64,000 nt of DNA from Streptomyces katrae. GTDB lineage: Bacteria; Actinomycetota; Actinomycetes; Streptomycetales; Streptomycetaceae. The position numbers and the translations under genes are program-made. The notes under the pieces were generated by a model. It saw nothing but the letters and a program-made list of their open reading frames with translations. It made no database searches and had not been told where the DNA came from. Below, piece by piece: positions 49,347 to 60,642 of this stretch (position 1 is the first letter of the stretch; each line of letters begins with the position of its first letter). Location: NCBI RefSeq assembly GCF_002028425.1, contig NZ_CP020042.1:3224001-3288000 (forward strand). Reading direction: 5' to 3'.

Positions 49347-50162
49347 CTCCGCGGGCCGCACGCCGGCCCGCCGGGCCAGGGCCACGGCCGCCAGGGTGGA
49401 GTGCACCCCGAGCTTGCCCAGCACGTTCTGCATGTGGGTGCGGACCGTGTGCGGGGACAGGAACAGCCGCGCCGCCACGTCCTTGCGGCCCAGCCCCGCC
49501 ACCATGCAGCGCAGCACCTCGTGCTCGCGCGGGGTGAGGGACTCCACGAGCCGTTCGCTGTCGGTGCGGTGCTTGCGGGCGGCCGTCAGCTCCCGCAGCA
49601 CCCCGGTGAGCAGTGCGGGCGCCAGGTGGGTCTCCTCGCGCAGCACCCCCCGGATCACGGCGAGCAGCCGCGACAGCGAGCAGTCCTTCGCCACCCACCC
49701 GGAGGCCCCGGCCTGCAGGGCGAGGGCGGCCCGGCGCGCGTCGTCCCGCTCGGCCAGGACCACCGTGCGGACGCCGGGATGGGCGGTGCGCACCCCGGCG
49801 ACCAGCGCGATCCCGTCCGCCGGCGGCGGGGACGGGGCACCGGGCGCCCGCTGGCCGGGGACGGGCAGCACCGCGCCCGTACCGGCCCCGGCGGCCGTAC
49901 CGGGCGGGCCGGGCGTCCCCGGCGGGCCCGGGACCGCCGGTGTGCCCGGGGCGGTGGGCGCGGCGGCCGCTCCGAGGTCGGCGTCGACCAGCAGCACGTC
50001 GAAGCGGCGGCCTTCGGCGGCCGCGCGCTCCAGGCAGCGCTGGGCCGCGGGGCCGCTGCCGGCCGCGGACACGTCCACGTCCGGTTCGGCCGCGAGCGCG
50101 GCCGCGAGAGATTCGGCGAAGATGCGGTGGTCGTCGACCACCAGGACCCGGATACGAACCAC
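49305..50162 (-). CDS. LuxR-type response regulator with a receiver-domain insertion
   Basis: The 285-residue protein has a receiver domain starting VRIRVLVVDDHRIF with the acidic pair D10/D11 and phosphoacceptor D60 (DVLLVDADLG). Right after it, about 45 residues of Pro/Gly/Ala (for example PGPPGTPGPPGTAAGAGTG) are inserted before the fold resumes at GIALVAGVRTAHPGVRTVVL. The LuxR HTH (about 215-275) is TPREHEVLRCMVAGLGRKDV then FLSPHTVRTHMQNVLGKLGV. No kinase is adjacent. GTG at 50162 has a G-rich SD. It overlaps tamR by 42 bp tail to tail. Confidence 0.88.
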   Translation of the reverse strand: MVRIRVLVVDDHRIFAESLAAALAAEPDVDVSAAGSGPAAQRCLERAAAEGRRFDVLLVDADLGAAAAPTAPGTPAVPGPPGTPGPPGTAAGAGTGAVLPVPGQRAPGAPSPPPADGIALVAGVRTAHPGVRTVVLAERDDARRAALALQAGASGWVAKDCSLSRLLAVIRGVLREETHLAPALLTGVLRELTAARKHRTDSERLVESLTPREHEVLRCMVAGLGRKDVAARLFLSPHTVRTHMQNVLGKLGVHSTLAAVALARRAGVRPAELSGDVVERSGQLA

Positions 50163-50696
50163 AAAACCCCCAAGGGTCGGGGAACGGACGACTACGGGTA
50201 CGACGCCCGGCCGGGTGGCCCACGGGCCGCCGCGGCCGCCGCCGCGACTTCTGGTGCACCTACCCGGGACCGGACGCCGTACCCGGCGTGTCTCGACCCC
50301 TGAATCAACACCGGCCCCCACCGGCGTCCTTCATCAGCGTAGGACGGGGGGCGTCCCGTGGTTGGCCGAATAGCAGAAGTTTTCCGAGCGATTTTCGGGT
50401 CGCGGGCTCCGCAACGGCTTCCGCGGTGGCCGGATTTCGACTGTCCGGAAGCCCGGGAACGGGATTCCCTCCAGATTCCCTCCAGATTGCCTACCCGGCG
50501 CGTGCCCCAGGCAGTTGCACGGCGTCCACTTCACCCGGCGTACGCACGCCGGGCGCCCGCGCAGGGCGCCCGTCCACCGCGCTCGCCGGATGTGCGTGCG
50601 CCCCCCGCACCGGACGGTGCGGGGGGCGCGGCGGGACGCCGGAGGACCGGCGCACGGGGGGCTCAGGGGGCGCGCGCCCCCCGGGCGGCCGGAGCG
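50163..50696. other. Long intergenic region between galE and a response regulator
   Basis: This 534-bp stretch holds the promoter of the response regulator and the 3' region of galE. The short repeat GATTCCCTCCA occurs in tandem near 50464, followed by a degenerate copy. I see no credible coding sequence or structured RNA other than the galE terminator. The stretch 50350-50490 is less GC-rich than its surroundings. Confidence 0.6.
50598..50629 (-). terminator. Strong hairpin after galE
   Basis: GCGCCCCCCGCACC pairs perfectly with GGTGCGGGGGGCGC around a GGAC loop, about 70 bp past the galE stop. Confidence 0.8.
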
Positions 50697-51656
50697 TCAG
50701 GAACGCTGTCTGCGGGCGAAGTCCCAGGCGTCCGCCACGATGTTCGTGAGGTCCGAGCGGGTCGGGGTCCAGCCGAGGCGTTCGTGCGCCGTGCGCGCGG
50801 AGGCGACCAGGACCGCGGGGTCGCCGGCCCGGCGGGGGGCGACCACCTCGGGGATGTCGCGGCCGGTGACCTTGCGGACCGTCTCGATGACCTCGCGCAC
50901 CGAGAAGCCGCTGCCGTTTCCGAGGTTGCAGATCAGGTGCTCGCCCCCGGCCGCGACCCGCAGCGCCGCGAGGTGGGCCTCGGCGAGGTCGGCGACGTGG
51001 ATGTAGTCGCGCACGCAGGTGCCGTCGGGGGTCGGGTAGTCCTCCCCGAACACCGAGATGGCCTCGCGCTCCCCGAGGGCGACCTGGAGGACGAGCGGGA
51101 TCAGGTGGGTCTCGGGGTCGTGGCGCTCGCCGAACTCCTTGTAGGCGCCTGCCACGTTGAAGTAGCGCAGGGAGACCGCCGCGAGGCCGTGCGCCGCGCA
51201 CTCCCCCGCGATCATGTGGTCGACGGCCAGCTTGGAGGCGCCGTACGGGTTGGTGGGGGCGGTCGCGGAGCTCTCCGTGAGCGCGCCCTCGGTGGGCTCC
51301 CCGTAGGTGGCGGCGGTGGAGGAGAAGACGAGGGTGCGCACCCCGGCCTCGCGCATGGCGGTGAGCAGGGCGAGGGTGCCGCCGACGTTGTTGTCCCAGT
51401 ACTTGCCGGGGTTCACGACGGACTCCCCGACCTGCGAGGAGGCCGCGAAGTGCAGCACGGCGTCGTAGGAGGGGTCCAGGTGGCGGGCGGCGTCCTGGAT
51501 GCGGCCGTTGACGAGGGTGGCGCCGGCGGGGACGCCCTCGGCGAAGCCGGTGGAGAGGTCGTCGAGGACGGTGACCTCGTGTCCGGCCTCCAGGAGATGG
51601 GCGGTCACGACACTGCCGACGTATCCCGCACCACCGGTGACCAGGTACTTGCTCAC
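50697..51656 (-). CDS. galE: UDP-glucose 4-epimerase
   Basis: GalE interconverts UDP-glucose and UDP-galactose for the Leloir pathway and for envelope polysaccharides. The 319-residue protein has the NAD+ Rossmann loop TGGAGYVG, the catalytic YxxxK in [13 protein letters not shown], Ser/Thr in [11 protein letters not shown], and the C-terminal sugar pocket with [21 protein letters not shown] chose GTG at 51656 because AGGAG stands 5 nt upstream; GTG at 51662 is the alternative. No galT or galK is adjacent, so this may be the housekeeping epimerase used in wall-sugar supply. Confidence 0.95.
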   Translation of the reverse strand: MSKYLVTGGAGYVGSVVTAHLLEAGHEVTVLDDLSTGFAEGVPAGATLVNGRIQDAARHLDPSYDAVLHFAASSQVGESVVNPGKYWDNNVGGTLALLTAMREAGVRTLVFSSTAATYGEPTEGALTESSATAPTNPYGASKLAVDHMIAGECAAHGLAAVSLRYFNVAGAYKEFGERHDPETHLIPLVLQVALGEREAISVFGEDYPTPDGTCVRDYIHVADLAEAHLAALRVAAGGEHLICNLGNGSGFSVREVIETVRKVTGRDIPEVVAPRRAGDPAVLVASARTAHERLGWTPTRSDLTNIVADAWDFARRQRS

Positions 51657-51753
51657 TCGCACTCCTAACCTCTCGCGGAAGCACGCGACTGCGCGTGCCG
51701 GTGTCTGGCTTACCGGATTCCGAGCTTCCGGGGAAATCGCGGGCCCGGGCGGC

Positions 51754-52485
51754 TCAGCCCGCGGCGGGCTGCGGCCGGTCCTGCGGGCCCTGGAGCTCCC
51801 GTGGCAGCTCCCGGGGCGCGGGCAGCGGGGCCCGGTCGAGCAGTCCGGTGCGGGCGGCCAGCGCGGCCGCCTCCAGCCGGGAGCCCACGCCGAGCTTCAT
51901 CAGGACCCGCTGGACGTGGGTGCGTGCCGTGCTCGGTGCGATGTCCATGCCGGCGGCGATCAGCCGGGTGTCCTCGCCCTCGGCGACCCGCACCAGCACC
52001 TCCACCTCGCGCGGGGTCAGCAGCCGCAGCAGCCGGGTGCCCTCGTCGTCGGGCTGCGCGGCGGGGTTGAGGAGCTCGGCGAAGGCGCTCTGGAGCAGCT
52101 GCGGGGAGATGACGACCTCCCCGGCCCGGGCCTTGGCCAGGGCCCGCTCGACGCCTTCGATGCGCTCGTCCTGGCGCACGTAGCCCGAGGCGCCGGCGGC
52201 GAAGGCGGCGGCGATCCCGCGCGGGCTCGGCACCGGGCCGAGGACGACGACGGCGATCTGCGGGCGCTCGCGCTTGATCCGCACGACCGGCTCGAAGACC
52301 CCGGGCTCCGCGGGGGTGGCGGTGCCGAGCAGGCACACCTCCGGGGCGCGGCTGATGACCAGTTCGGCGGCTCCGGCCGCCGGCGCGGCCGCCGCGAGCA
52401 CCCGGTGCCCGCGCAGTTTCAGGGCCGAGGCGAGCGCCTCGGCCAGCAGACGGTGCTCGTCGACCACCATGACGCGTACGCCCAT
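51754..52485 (-). CDS. Atypical LuxR-type regulator with aspartate-less receiver
   Basis: The 243-residue protein begins like a response regulator ([20 protein letters not shown]), but the phosphoacceptor position is glycine (G54, in [15 protein letters not shown]) where PDVVLLD is normal. The second acidic residue is Glu (DE), and the conserved Lys region reads SGYVRQDE. The LuxR HTH (about 165-225) is [20 protein letters not shown] then [20 protein letters not shown]. It should therefore be phosphorylation-independent, perhaps ligand-gated or constitutive. ATG at 52485 has GGGAG 5 nt upstream. galE follows after 97 bp. Confidence 0.88.
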   Translation of the reverse strand: MGVRVMVVDEHRLLAEALASALKLRGHRVLAAAAPAAGAAELVISRAPEVCLLGTATPAEPGVFEPVVRIKRERPQIAVVVLGPVPSPRGIAAAFAAGASGYVRQDERIEGVERALAKARAGEVVISPQLLQSAFAELLNPAAQPDDEGTRLLRLLTPREVEVLVRVAEGEDTRLIAAGMDIAPSTARTHVQRVLMKLGVGSRLEAAALAARTGLLDRAPLPAPRELPRELQGPQDRPQPAAG

Positions 52486-52556
52486 CAAGGCTCCCACCCC
52501 AGATCCTTCTGACCCGGCAAGCTACACGCTTGTTCGACGGGGCGCGGTGGTTACCG

Positions 52557-52600
52557 CGCGAAAGCCCCCGATCGGCGGGCACCGGCCGGGGGCTTTCGCG
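52557..52600 (-). terminator. Hairpin after PQQ-propeller gene
   Basis: A 14-bp stem (CGCGAAAGCCCCCG at 52557-52570 with CGGGGGCTTTCGCG at 52587-52600) and a 16-nt loop lie just past the stop at 52633. It separates the propeller operon from the regulator gene. Confidence 0.8.
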
Positions 52601-52632
52601 GGCGTCCGCGCGCTCTTGGCGCGGCGCGGGTG

Positions 52633-54354
52633 TCAGTTCGCGGCGAAGGAGATGAACAGGTAGTCCTTCTCCTTGTCGGAGTACGGCTTGCTGGCCAGGC
52701 TCTCGGACATGAACAGGCGGCCGTTGTGGTAGCGCAGTTCGGAGCGGTCCGGGGAGAAGCCGGCCTCCTGGCTCCGGCTGGCGGCCGGGTTCTGCATCAG
52801 GACGGTCTCCTTCATCGTCTTGCCGTCGAGGCTGACGACCTGCCCGCCGTTGTCGTACGGGGGCACCTTGTAGGCGATGATGTTCGACCCGTCCATGCGC
52901 AGCGGGTACATGACGTACTTCTCGCCCGCGTCGGCGCGGTCGCTGGTGGCCTTGCCGGTGTCGAGGTCGAAGGAGACGATCTCGTTGGTGCGGCCGGTGG
53001 GCGAGGAGCCCTGGTGCTCGTACGTGGGCAGGTAGACCTTGCCGTTGCCGACGACCATGTTGGTGCACTGCTCGACCTCGGTGGCCGGGCAGCGGGGCGC
53101 GTAGCTGCCGGAGGAGAGGCCGATGCGGGCCTTGAGCTGGCCGGCGTCGTCGAGGACGAAGAGGTCGCTGACGTTGGTGGCGTTCTTCGCGGTGTTGCCG
53201 ACGTTGGCGGCGATGACGAGGGGCTTGGTGGAGATGATGCCGGCCCACTCGATGCCCGCGGACAGCTTGTACGAGTACTTGGGCGCGCCGGTGGCCGGGT
53301 CGAGGGCCTGCGCGAAGAGGGTCTCGTCGGAGTTGCCGCCGCACTTGCGCAGGACGGCGAGGGCTTCGCCGCCCGCGTAGCCGAGGTCGTAGCAGCCCTG
53401 GGCGTCGGTCTTGGGGGTCCACAGGGGCTTGCCGTCGGCGAGGTTCCAGGCGGCGCCGCCGTACAGGCCGCCGGCGGCTACGGTCTGGCCGCTGATGGTG
53501 ATCTCGCTGAAGGCCACCGGCTTGTCGCCGCCGGTGGCGGACTTGGCGGTGGCGGACCACACCAGCTTGCCGGTGTTCAGGTCGACGACGCCGGCCTGGG
53601 TGCACTGCGGGTACTTCTTGTCGGCGGTGGCCGGGCCCTCCTCGAAGAGGATGGCGGTCTTGTTGTCGCTGATGTGCTTGGTGGCTCCGCAGACGTTGGC
53701 GCCGAGCGGGAGTTCCCACTTCTTGCCGCCGTCGACGAGGTTGTAGCCGACGACCTTGCCCAGGTCGGACTTGACGTAGGTGGTGTCGGTCAGCCAGGAG
53801 CCGTCGACGCCGATCACGCTGTCGCCGGACACCTGGGTGGTCGCGCTGGCCAGCGGCTTCGACTTGGGGTTGGCCGGGGCCTTCTCGCTGCCGGCCAGGG
53901 CCGGGCCCTTGGGGTCGGGCGAGCCGCTCGCGGAGGCGGCGGGCGGCTTGTCGCCGCCCGCGTCGCCGGAGGTGTACCAGAAGCCGCCGCCGATGATGAG
54001 GGCCATCGCCAGGACGGCCGCGCCGACGATCAGCAGCTGGTTGCGCAGGTCGTTGGAGCCGCCTGCGGCGGGCTGCGCCGGGGCGGGGGCCTGGAGGGTG
54101 CCCGGCTGCGGGTAGCCGTAGCCGGGCTGCTGCTGCGGGTAGCCGTAGCCGGGCTGGCCGGCCGTCGGGGGCATGGCCGGCTGGGCGGGCTGGGTGGCGG
54201 ACTGCGGAGGCTGCGCGGGCTGCGGGGGCTGCTGCGGCGGGGTGCCGGGGGCCTGCGGGGCGGCCGGGGGCTGCCCCGGCGGCGGGCCGGGCGGCGGCGG
54301 GGGACCGCCGAAACCGCCGGACGGCGGCTGGCTGGGGGGCGGCGGGGTGCTCAT
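52633..54354 (-). CDS. PQQ-like beta-propeller membrane protein (paralogue 2)
   Basis: This 573-residue protein has a cytoplasmic Pro/Gln/Gly tail (about 1-103) and one membrane helix (about 108-127: LLIVGAAVLAMALIIGGGFW). An extracytoplasmic PQQ-type propeller follows, with blades such as VDLNTGKLVWSATAKSATGG, SFDLDTGKATSDRADAGEKY and LVDGGKKWELPLG. No PQQ-enzyme catalytic residues are obvious, so it is probably a sensor or scaffold. The pattern resembles extracellular halves of Streptomyces Ser/Thr kinases. It sits 41 bp after its paralogue. Confidence 0.85.
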   Translation of the reverse strand: MSTPPPPSQPPSGGFGGPPPPPGPPPGQPPAAPQAPGTPPQQPPQPAQPPQSATQPAQPAMPPTAGQPGYGYPQQQPGYGYPQPGTLQAPAPAQPAAGGSNDLRNQLLIVGAAVLAMALIIGGGFWYTSGDAGGDKPPAASASGSPDPKGPALAGSEKAPANPKSKPLASATTQVSGDSVIGVDGSWLTDTTYVKSDLGKVVGYNLVDGGKKWELPLGANVCGATKHISDNKTAILFEEGPATADKKYPQCTQAGVVDLNTGKLVWSATAKSATGGDKPVAFSEITISGQTVAAGGLYGGAAWNLADGKPLWTPKTDAQGCYDLGYAGGEALAVLRKCGGNSDETLFAQALDPATGAPKYSYKLSAGIEWAGIISTKPLVIAANVGNTAKNATNVSDLFVLDDAGQLKARIGLSSGSYAPRCPATEVEQCTNMVVGNGKVYLPTYEHQGSSPTGRTNEIVSFDLDTGKATSDRADAGEKYVMYPLRMDGSNIIAYKVPPYDNGGQVVSLDGKTMKETVLMQNPAASRSQEAGFSPDRSELRYHNGRLFMSESLASKPYSDKEKDYLFISFAAN

Positions 54355-54395
54355 CTGCTGCTACTGCCTCTCGGTGGGCGGCTCGGTGGACTCGT

Positions 54396-55994
54396 TCACT
54401 TGCCGAATGCCATCAGGAACTTCTCGTCCGTGCTGTTGGCCATCAGGGTGGTCACGGACAGGAAGAAACGGCCGTCCTGGAAGGCCCTCTGGGAGAACAT
54501 GAAGGAGCCTTCGATCTTCGCGGCCGGTCCCGAGGGCAGGCGCAGCAGCGTCGTGGGCGTGCCGCCGGCCACCGGGATCGAGATGATCTCGCCGGGCTGG
54601 TCGAGGGCGCCGGTGTGGTAGGCGATCAGCTGTCCGCCCGCGGCCTTGAGGGGGCTCAGGCTCCGCTTGTCGCCGGCGGCCCGGCGCCACTTGGGCTTTC
54701 CGGTGGCGAGGTCGAAGGCGACGATCTCGTTGTTGTCGCCGCCCTTGGTGTCGGTCATCAGGTAGAGGGTGTCGCCGTCGACGGCGGCGTCGCCGCAGCC
54801 CTGGAGGTCGTCGAGGGTGCTGCTGCCGCAGTTGACGGCGAAGGAGCCTTCGGCGGCCATGGCGGAGCGCTTCTTGCCGTCGGCGGTCAGGGCGATGACG
54901 GCGCGTTCCTTGGTGTCGCGGTTGCCGATGTCGAGGACGGCCGGGAAGACGGAGTAGACGCCGTTGACCTGCCAGCCCTTGGGGAGCCGGTAGGCCCAGC
55001 TCTTCTTGCCGGTGACCGGGTCGGCGTCCTGGACCTCGACGGTGCGGTCGGCGTCCATGCACAGGGCGATGCCGAGCACCTTGTCGCGGCCGGCGGCGTA
55101 CTGGGTGGGCTGGCAGCCTTCGGGGACGTTGCCGGAGAAGAGCTTGTCGCCGGTGCTGACGCGGTAGGCGCTGGTGCCGCCGAGCCGGTTGACGACGACG
55201 GTGTCGCCGGTGAGGCTCAGGGTCGCGCTGGCGCCGCCGCCGAACAGGCTCTCCTTGACGACCTCCTTGGTCCACCCCTCCTTGCCGGCCTTGAGGTCGA
55301 TCTGCTTCAGCTGGTTGCACTCGGCATTGGAGCCGGCGCCGTCCTTGACGATGACGACGGTCTTGCCGTCGGCGGTGGCCTGGGCGGCGATCCCGCAGAT
55401 CTCCGCTCGGACGTCGATCTTCCACTTCTCCTTGCCGTCGGCCGTGCCGTAGCCGACGACGGTGTTGCCGATGGTCTTGGCGATGGTGTCGCCGACCACC
55501 CACTGGCCGCGGGTGGAGATGCCGCCCGAGCCGGAGCTCTGGAGTTTGACGGTCTTGAGCCAGAGCGCCTTGTCCTCGCCGGGCTTGCGGCCCGCGTTGA
55601 GGTCGGTCTGCTCGCCACTGCCGTTGCCGCTGCCGTCGCCCTTGTCCACGGACGCGGAGGGCTTGGGGTCGGCGGGGGTAGAGCCCTGTGCGACGGGCTG
55701 CTTGGGGCGCTCGTCGTCGCCGCCGAAGACGAACCAGGCGCCGGCGCCCAGGACGAGGACGCCCACGGCGGCCGCCGCGACGAGGACCGCGCCCTTGCGG
55801 CGGCCGCCGGGCGGCGGCGGGAAGCCGTAGCCGCCGGGCTGGACCGGCGGCTGGGGAACGGTCGGCGGCTGCTGGGCGTACGGGTTGCCGCCGGGCGGCG
55901 GGTATCCGTATCCCGGCTGGGGCGGCCCGGGGAGGTGGCCGTAACCGGAAGGGGGCGGCGGCTGGTTCGGCGGCGGCTGGGGCGGCTCGGTCAT
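54396..55994 (-). CDS. PQQ-like beta-propeller membrane protein (paralogue 1)
   Basis: This 532-residue protein shares the plan of the next gene. It has an N-terminal Pro/Tyr-rich tail (about 1-63, with GYGYPPPGGNPYAQQ), a helix (about 67-87: KGAVLVAAAAVGVLVLGAGA), and a propeller with VVGYGTADGKEKWKIDVRAE, VQDADPVTGKKSWAYRLP and VAFDLATGKPKWRRAAGDKR. It leads a two-gene operon. Function is unknown; duplication is clear. Confidence 0.85.
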   Translation of the reverse strand: MTEPPQPPPNQPPPPSGYGHLPGPPQPGYGYPPPGGNPYAQQPPTVPQPPVQPGGYGFPPPPGGRRKGAVLVAAAAVGVLVLGAGAWFVFGGDDERPKQPVAQGSTPADPKPSASVDKGDGSGNGSGEQTDLNAGRKPGEDKALWLKTVKLQSSGSGGISTRGQWVVGDTIAKTIGNTVVGYGTADGKEKWKIDVRAEICGIAAQATADGKTVVIVKDGAGSNAECNQLKQIDLKAGKEGWTKEVVKESLFGGGASATLSLTGDTVVVNRLGGTSAYRVSTGDKLFSGNVPEGCQPTQYAAGRDKVLGIALCMDADRTVEVQDADPVTGKKSWAYRLPKGWQVNGVYSVFPAVLDIGNRDTKERAVIALTADGKKRSAMAAEGSFAVNCGSSTLDDLQGCGDAAVDGDTLYLMTDTKGGDNNEIVAFDLATGKPKWRRAAGDKRSLSPLKAAGGQLIAYHTGALDQPGEIISIPVAGGTPTTLLRLPSGPAAKIEGSFMFSQRAFQDGRFFLSVTTLMANSTDEKFLMAFGK

Positions 55995-56092
55995 CAGCGC
56001 ATACCTTCGGCTTCAGGCGGTCGGTGAACCGGGCGGGACCCGGCGGAGATCGAAAAGAACCGACCCTTTCTATCACCCGTGGCCGGTACGCA

Positions 56093-56135
56093 ACGGGCCG
56101 GTCGCACCCCTGTTCCCAAGGGCGGACCGGCCCGT
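56093..56135 (-). terminator. Hairpin after ABC-F gene
   Basis: ACGGGCCGGTC (56093-56103) pairs perfectly with GACCGGCCCGT (56125-56135) across a 21-nt loop, about 40 bp past the ABC-F stop. Confidence 0.65.
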
Positions 56136-56172
56136 GACGCGGCCGTTATCGGGCCTCCCGGGGTCCCGGGGC

Positions 56173-57972
<1,800 letters not shown>

Positions 57973-58000
57973 CAGACGCGCTCCAGGGAAAGGGTGTGGA

Positions 58001-59341
58001 TCAGCCCCTCAGCCTAACCCTCCGCGCCGACGCCGACCGTTCCACCAGCCAGGCGCCCGCCAGGGCCATGCCGATGGCGGCGGGCGCGGTGACCGGGAGG
58101 GCGATGAGGACGGCGGTGTGCCCCTCCAGGAGCCCGCCGAGGCCGGTCGTGGACAGGCCGAGGATCCCCAGCAGGCACAGGGTGGTGCCGAGGGCGGCGG
58201 CGGGGCCGGCGGCGGGGGTGGCGGGGCCGGCCGCGGCGGCGGGGGTGCGGGAGGGTGCCTCGAAGCGGCGGAAGCAGGCCACGAGGAGGGCGGTGAGCCC
58301 GGCGGCGAGGAGGATCCTGACCGGGACCTGCGCCCACCAGGCGGCGGTGGCCGGCTCGGGCAGGGCGAGGCCGAGGGCGAGCTGGGCGGCGTACACCCCG
58401 AGCATGGCGGTGAGGTGCCACAGGAACGCGGTCATGGCGACCCCGTTGGCGGCGACCACCCCGCGCCAGACGCGGGGCCGGGCGAGCAGGGCGGCGGCGG
58501 GGCGCGCGAGCAGCTGGACGGCGCCGACCAGCCACATGCCGTGGCAGAGCAGGGCGAGGGTGGGCGGGGCCATGTTGGACACCTTCTCGCCGGGCATCCC
58601 CACCATCGACAGCGGGTACGGCCCGGCGGCGACGAGGAGCACCGCCCCGGCGAGGCCGGCGCCGCCGAGGAGGGCGGGGCGGCGGATGCGGCCGTCGGCG
58701 CGCAGGAAGCCGAGCTGGTGGACGGCGAGCCAGACGAAGGCGAAGTTCAGGAACTCGGCGTACGGGACGTGCAGGGCGAAGCGCAGGACGTCGACCAGCG
58801 CGGCGGCGCCCGCCAGGGCGGCGAATGCGCCCCATCCCCAGCGGGCGTGGGCGCGCAGCAGGGGCGGGGTGAGGGCCACCATGGCGAGGTAGATCCCGAT
58901 GAACCACAGCGGCTGGGTGACCATCCGCAGCGCGGCTGCGGCCAGCGGGCCGCGGTCGGCGCCGGCGAGCTGCACGGCCAGGGCGAGGACGGCCCACACC
59001 AGGACGAACACCAGGGTGGGCCGCAGCAGGCGGCGCAGCCGGGCGCGCAGGAAGACGGCGTACACGGGCCGGCCGGCGGCGCGGCGCTCCAGGGAGCGGT
59101 AGGAGAGGGCGTGGCTGAACCCGCCGACGAAGAAGAAGACGGGCATCACCTGGAGCCCCCAGGTGAGCAGCTGGAGCCGGGGCAGCAGGGCGAGCAGGTT
59201 CCCGATGCCGGCGGAGCTCACGGCGGCCATCAGCCAGTGGCCGAGGACGACGGTCCCGAGGGAGGCGACGCGGAGGAGGTCCACGTACCGGTCCCGCGAG
59301 GCGGGGGTGGCGTCGGCGAGTTCGCGTGCGCTGGCTGTCAT
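58001..59341 (-). CDS. Acyltransferase-3 family membrane protein
   Basis: This 446-residue protein has ten or more helices. The N-terminal RYVDLLRVASLGTVVLGHWL carries the histidine usually essential in the family, and MPVFFFVGGFSHALSYRSL is the second signature. LWFIGIYLAMVALTPPLL and the helix with AFLWHLTAMLGVYAAQL are further family features. These enzymes transfer O-acyl groups to extracytoplasmic sugars. The last ~90 residues have extra helices and a Pro/Ala-rich linker (RFEAPSRTPAAAAGPA). It is 28 bp from the ABC-F gene. Confidence 0.9.
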   Translation of the reverse strand: MTASARELADATPASRDRYVDLLRVASLGTVVLGHWLMAAVSSAGIGNLLALLPRLQLLTWGLQVMPVFFFVGGFSHALSYRSLERRAAGRPVYAVFLRARLRRLLRPTLVFVLVWAVLALAVQLAGADRGPLAAAALRMVTQPLWFIGIYLAMVALTPPLLRAHARWGWGAFAALAGAAALVDVLRFALHVPYAEFLNFAFVWLAVHQLGFLRADGRIRRPALLGGAGLAGAVLLVAAGPYPLSMVGMPGEKVSNMAPPTLALLCHGMWLVGAVQLLARPAAALLARPRVWRGVVAANGVAMTAFLWHLTAMLGVYAAQLALGLALPEPATAAWWAQVPVRILLAAGLTALLVACFRRFEAPSRTPAAAAGPATPAAGPAAALGTTLCLLGILGLSTTGLGGLLEGHTAVLIALPVTAPAAIGMALAGAWLVERSASARRVRLRG

Positions 59342-59517
59342 GTCCCCTACGCTCGCGGCGCGGGGCGGGCGGGAACAGGGCGCGGCTACTCATCCGCGGC
59401 CTAGGTACCGGGGACTGGGCAGGGGTGCCGCTGCGCGGGGCGAGGTCCCCCACCCGCCCTTCGCCCGTTCCCCGGGGCAAGCCCCGGACCCCGTACGTGC
59501 GCTGCGCGCCCGTACGC

Positions 59518-59640
59518 TCAAACGCCGCGCGGGCTGGATTGCCCGCAGGGCAATTCCAGCCCCGCCGGCGTTTGAGGCGCTGGGAGCACCTCCCAGCGGG
59601 TAGCTGGGGGAGGGTCCGGGGGCGGAGCCCCCGGGAGACG
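59518..59640. repeat. REP-like Streptomyces intergenic element
   Basis: The 365-bp gap 59342-59706 contains an inverted repeat. One arm begins TCAAACGCCGCGCGGGCTGG near 59518, and the other ends CAGCCCCGCCGGCGTTTGA near 59575. The inner part is ATTGCCCGCAGGGCAAT, a perfect stem. CCGGGGGCGGAGCCCCCGG (near 59617-59635) adds a second palindrome. The CCGCCGGCGTTTGAGG tail is common between Streptomyces genes. The rest of the gap holds no gene I can support. It may act as a bidirectional terminator or mRNA-stabilising structure. Confidence 0.75.
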
Positions 59641-59706
59641 GAGAAAGGGCGGGGCGGGGAGACGGCTCCGCGCAGCGGCACCACGCGCACCCCCCGGCGG
59701 GCCCGG

Positions 59707-60642
59707 CTACGCCAGGACCGTGGCCCCCGCCGCCGGCGAGGCGGTGACGCGGGTGGCCCGGCACGTACCGGAGGCCTCCAGCTCTGCCGCGACCTTCACC
59801 GCGGCCCCGGCGTCCCGCACCAGGAACGCCGTCGTCGGCCCCGACCCCGACACCAGCCCGGCCAGGGCCCCGGCCCCCACCCCCGCCGCCAGCGTCTGCG
59901 CCAGCTCCGGCCGCAGCGACAGCGCCGCCGGCTGGAGCCCGTTGGACCGCGGCAGCACCGCCGCCAGCGCGTCCGGGTCACCCGACGCGAGGGCGGCCAG
60001 CAGTTCCGCCGAGGCCTGCGGCACCGGTACGGCCGTGCCCTCCGTGAGCCGGTCGAACTCGCGGAACACCGCCGGCGTCGACAGCCCGCCGTGCGCCACC
60101 GCGAACACCCAGTGGAACGTCCCCGCCGGCACGGGGGTCAGCAGCTCCCCGCGCCCGGTGCCCAGTGCCGCGCCGCCCACCAGGCTGAAGGGGACGTCGC
60201 TGCCGAGCTCCGCGCAGATGGCGAGGAGTTCCTCGCGCGGGGTTCCGAGCCCCCACAGCGCGTCGCACGCCAGCAGCGCCGCCGCGCCGTCCGCGCTGCC
60301 GCCGGCCATGCCGCCCGCGACGGGGATGTCCTTGGCGATGTGCAGGTGGACGGCGGGGGTGAGCCCGGCCCTCGCGGCGAGGATCTCGGCGGCCCGCGCC
60401 GCGAGGTTCGTCCGGTCCAGCGGCACCTGGTCGCTGTCGGGGCCCTCGCAGCTGACGGTGGGCCCGTCGCCGGTGGTGGCGGTCGCGGTCACCTCGTCGT
60501 AGAGGGAGACGGCGAGGAAGACGTTGGCCAGGTCGTGGAAGCCGTCGGGGCGGGCCGCGCCCACCGCCAGCTGCACGTTGACCTTCGCGGGAACCCGTAC
60601 GGTGACCGGCCCGGCCACCGGCCCGCGGGGCGCGGCGCTCAC
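59707..60642 (-). CDS. ispE: 4-diphosphocytidyl-2-C-methyl-D-erythritol kinase
   Basis: IspE is the fourth enzyme of the MEP isoprenoid route. The 311-residue GHMP kinase has [20 protein letters not shown] at the start (substrate Lys), the ATP loop [20 protein letters not shown], and [13 protein letters not shown] near the C-terminus. GTG at 60642 overlaps the ksgA stop by 4 bp. It follows rpfB and ksgA in one coupled operon, as usual for Streptomyces. Confidence 0.97.
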   Translation of the reverse strand: MSAAPRGPVAGPVTVRVPAKVNVQLAVGAARPDGFHDLANVFLAVSLYDEVTATATTGDGPTVSCEGPDSDQVPLDRTNLAARAAEILAARAGLTPAVHLHIAKDIPVAGGMAGGSADGAAALLACDALWGLGTPREELLAICAELGSDVPFSLVGGAALGTGRGELLTPVPAGTFHWVFAVAHGGLSTPAVFREFDRLTEGTAVPVPQASAELLAALASGDPDALAAVLPRSNGLQPAALSLRPELAQTLAAGVGAGALAGLVSGSGPTTAFLVRDAGAAVKVAAELEASGTCRATRVTASPAAGATVLA

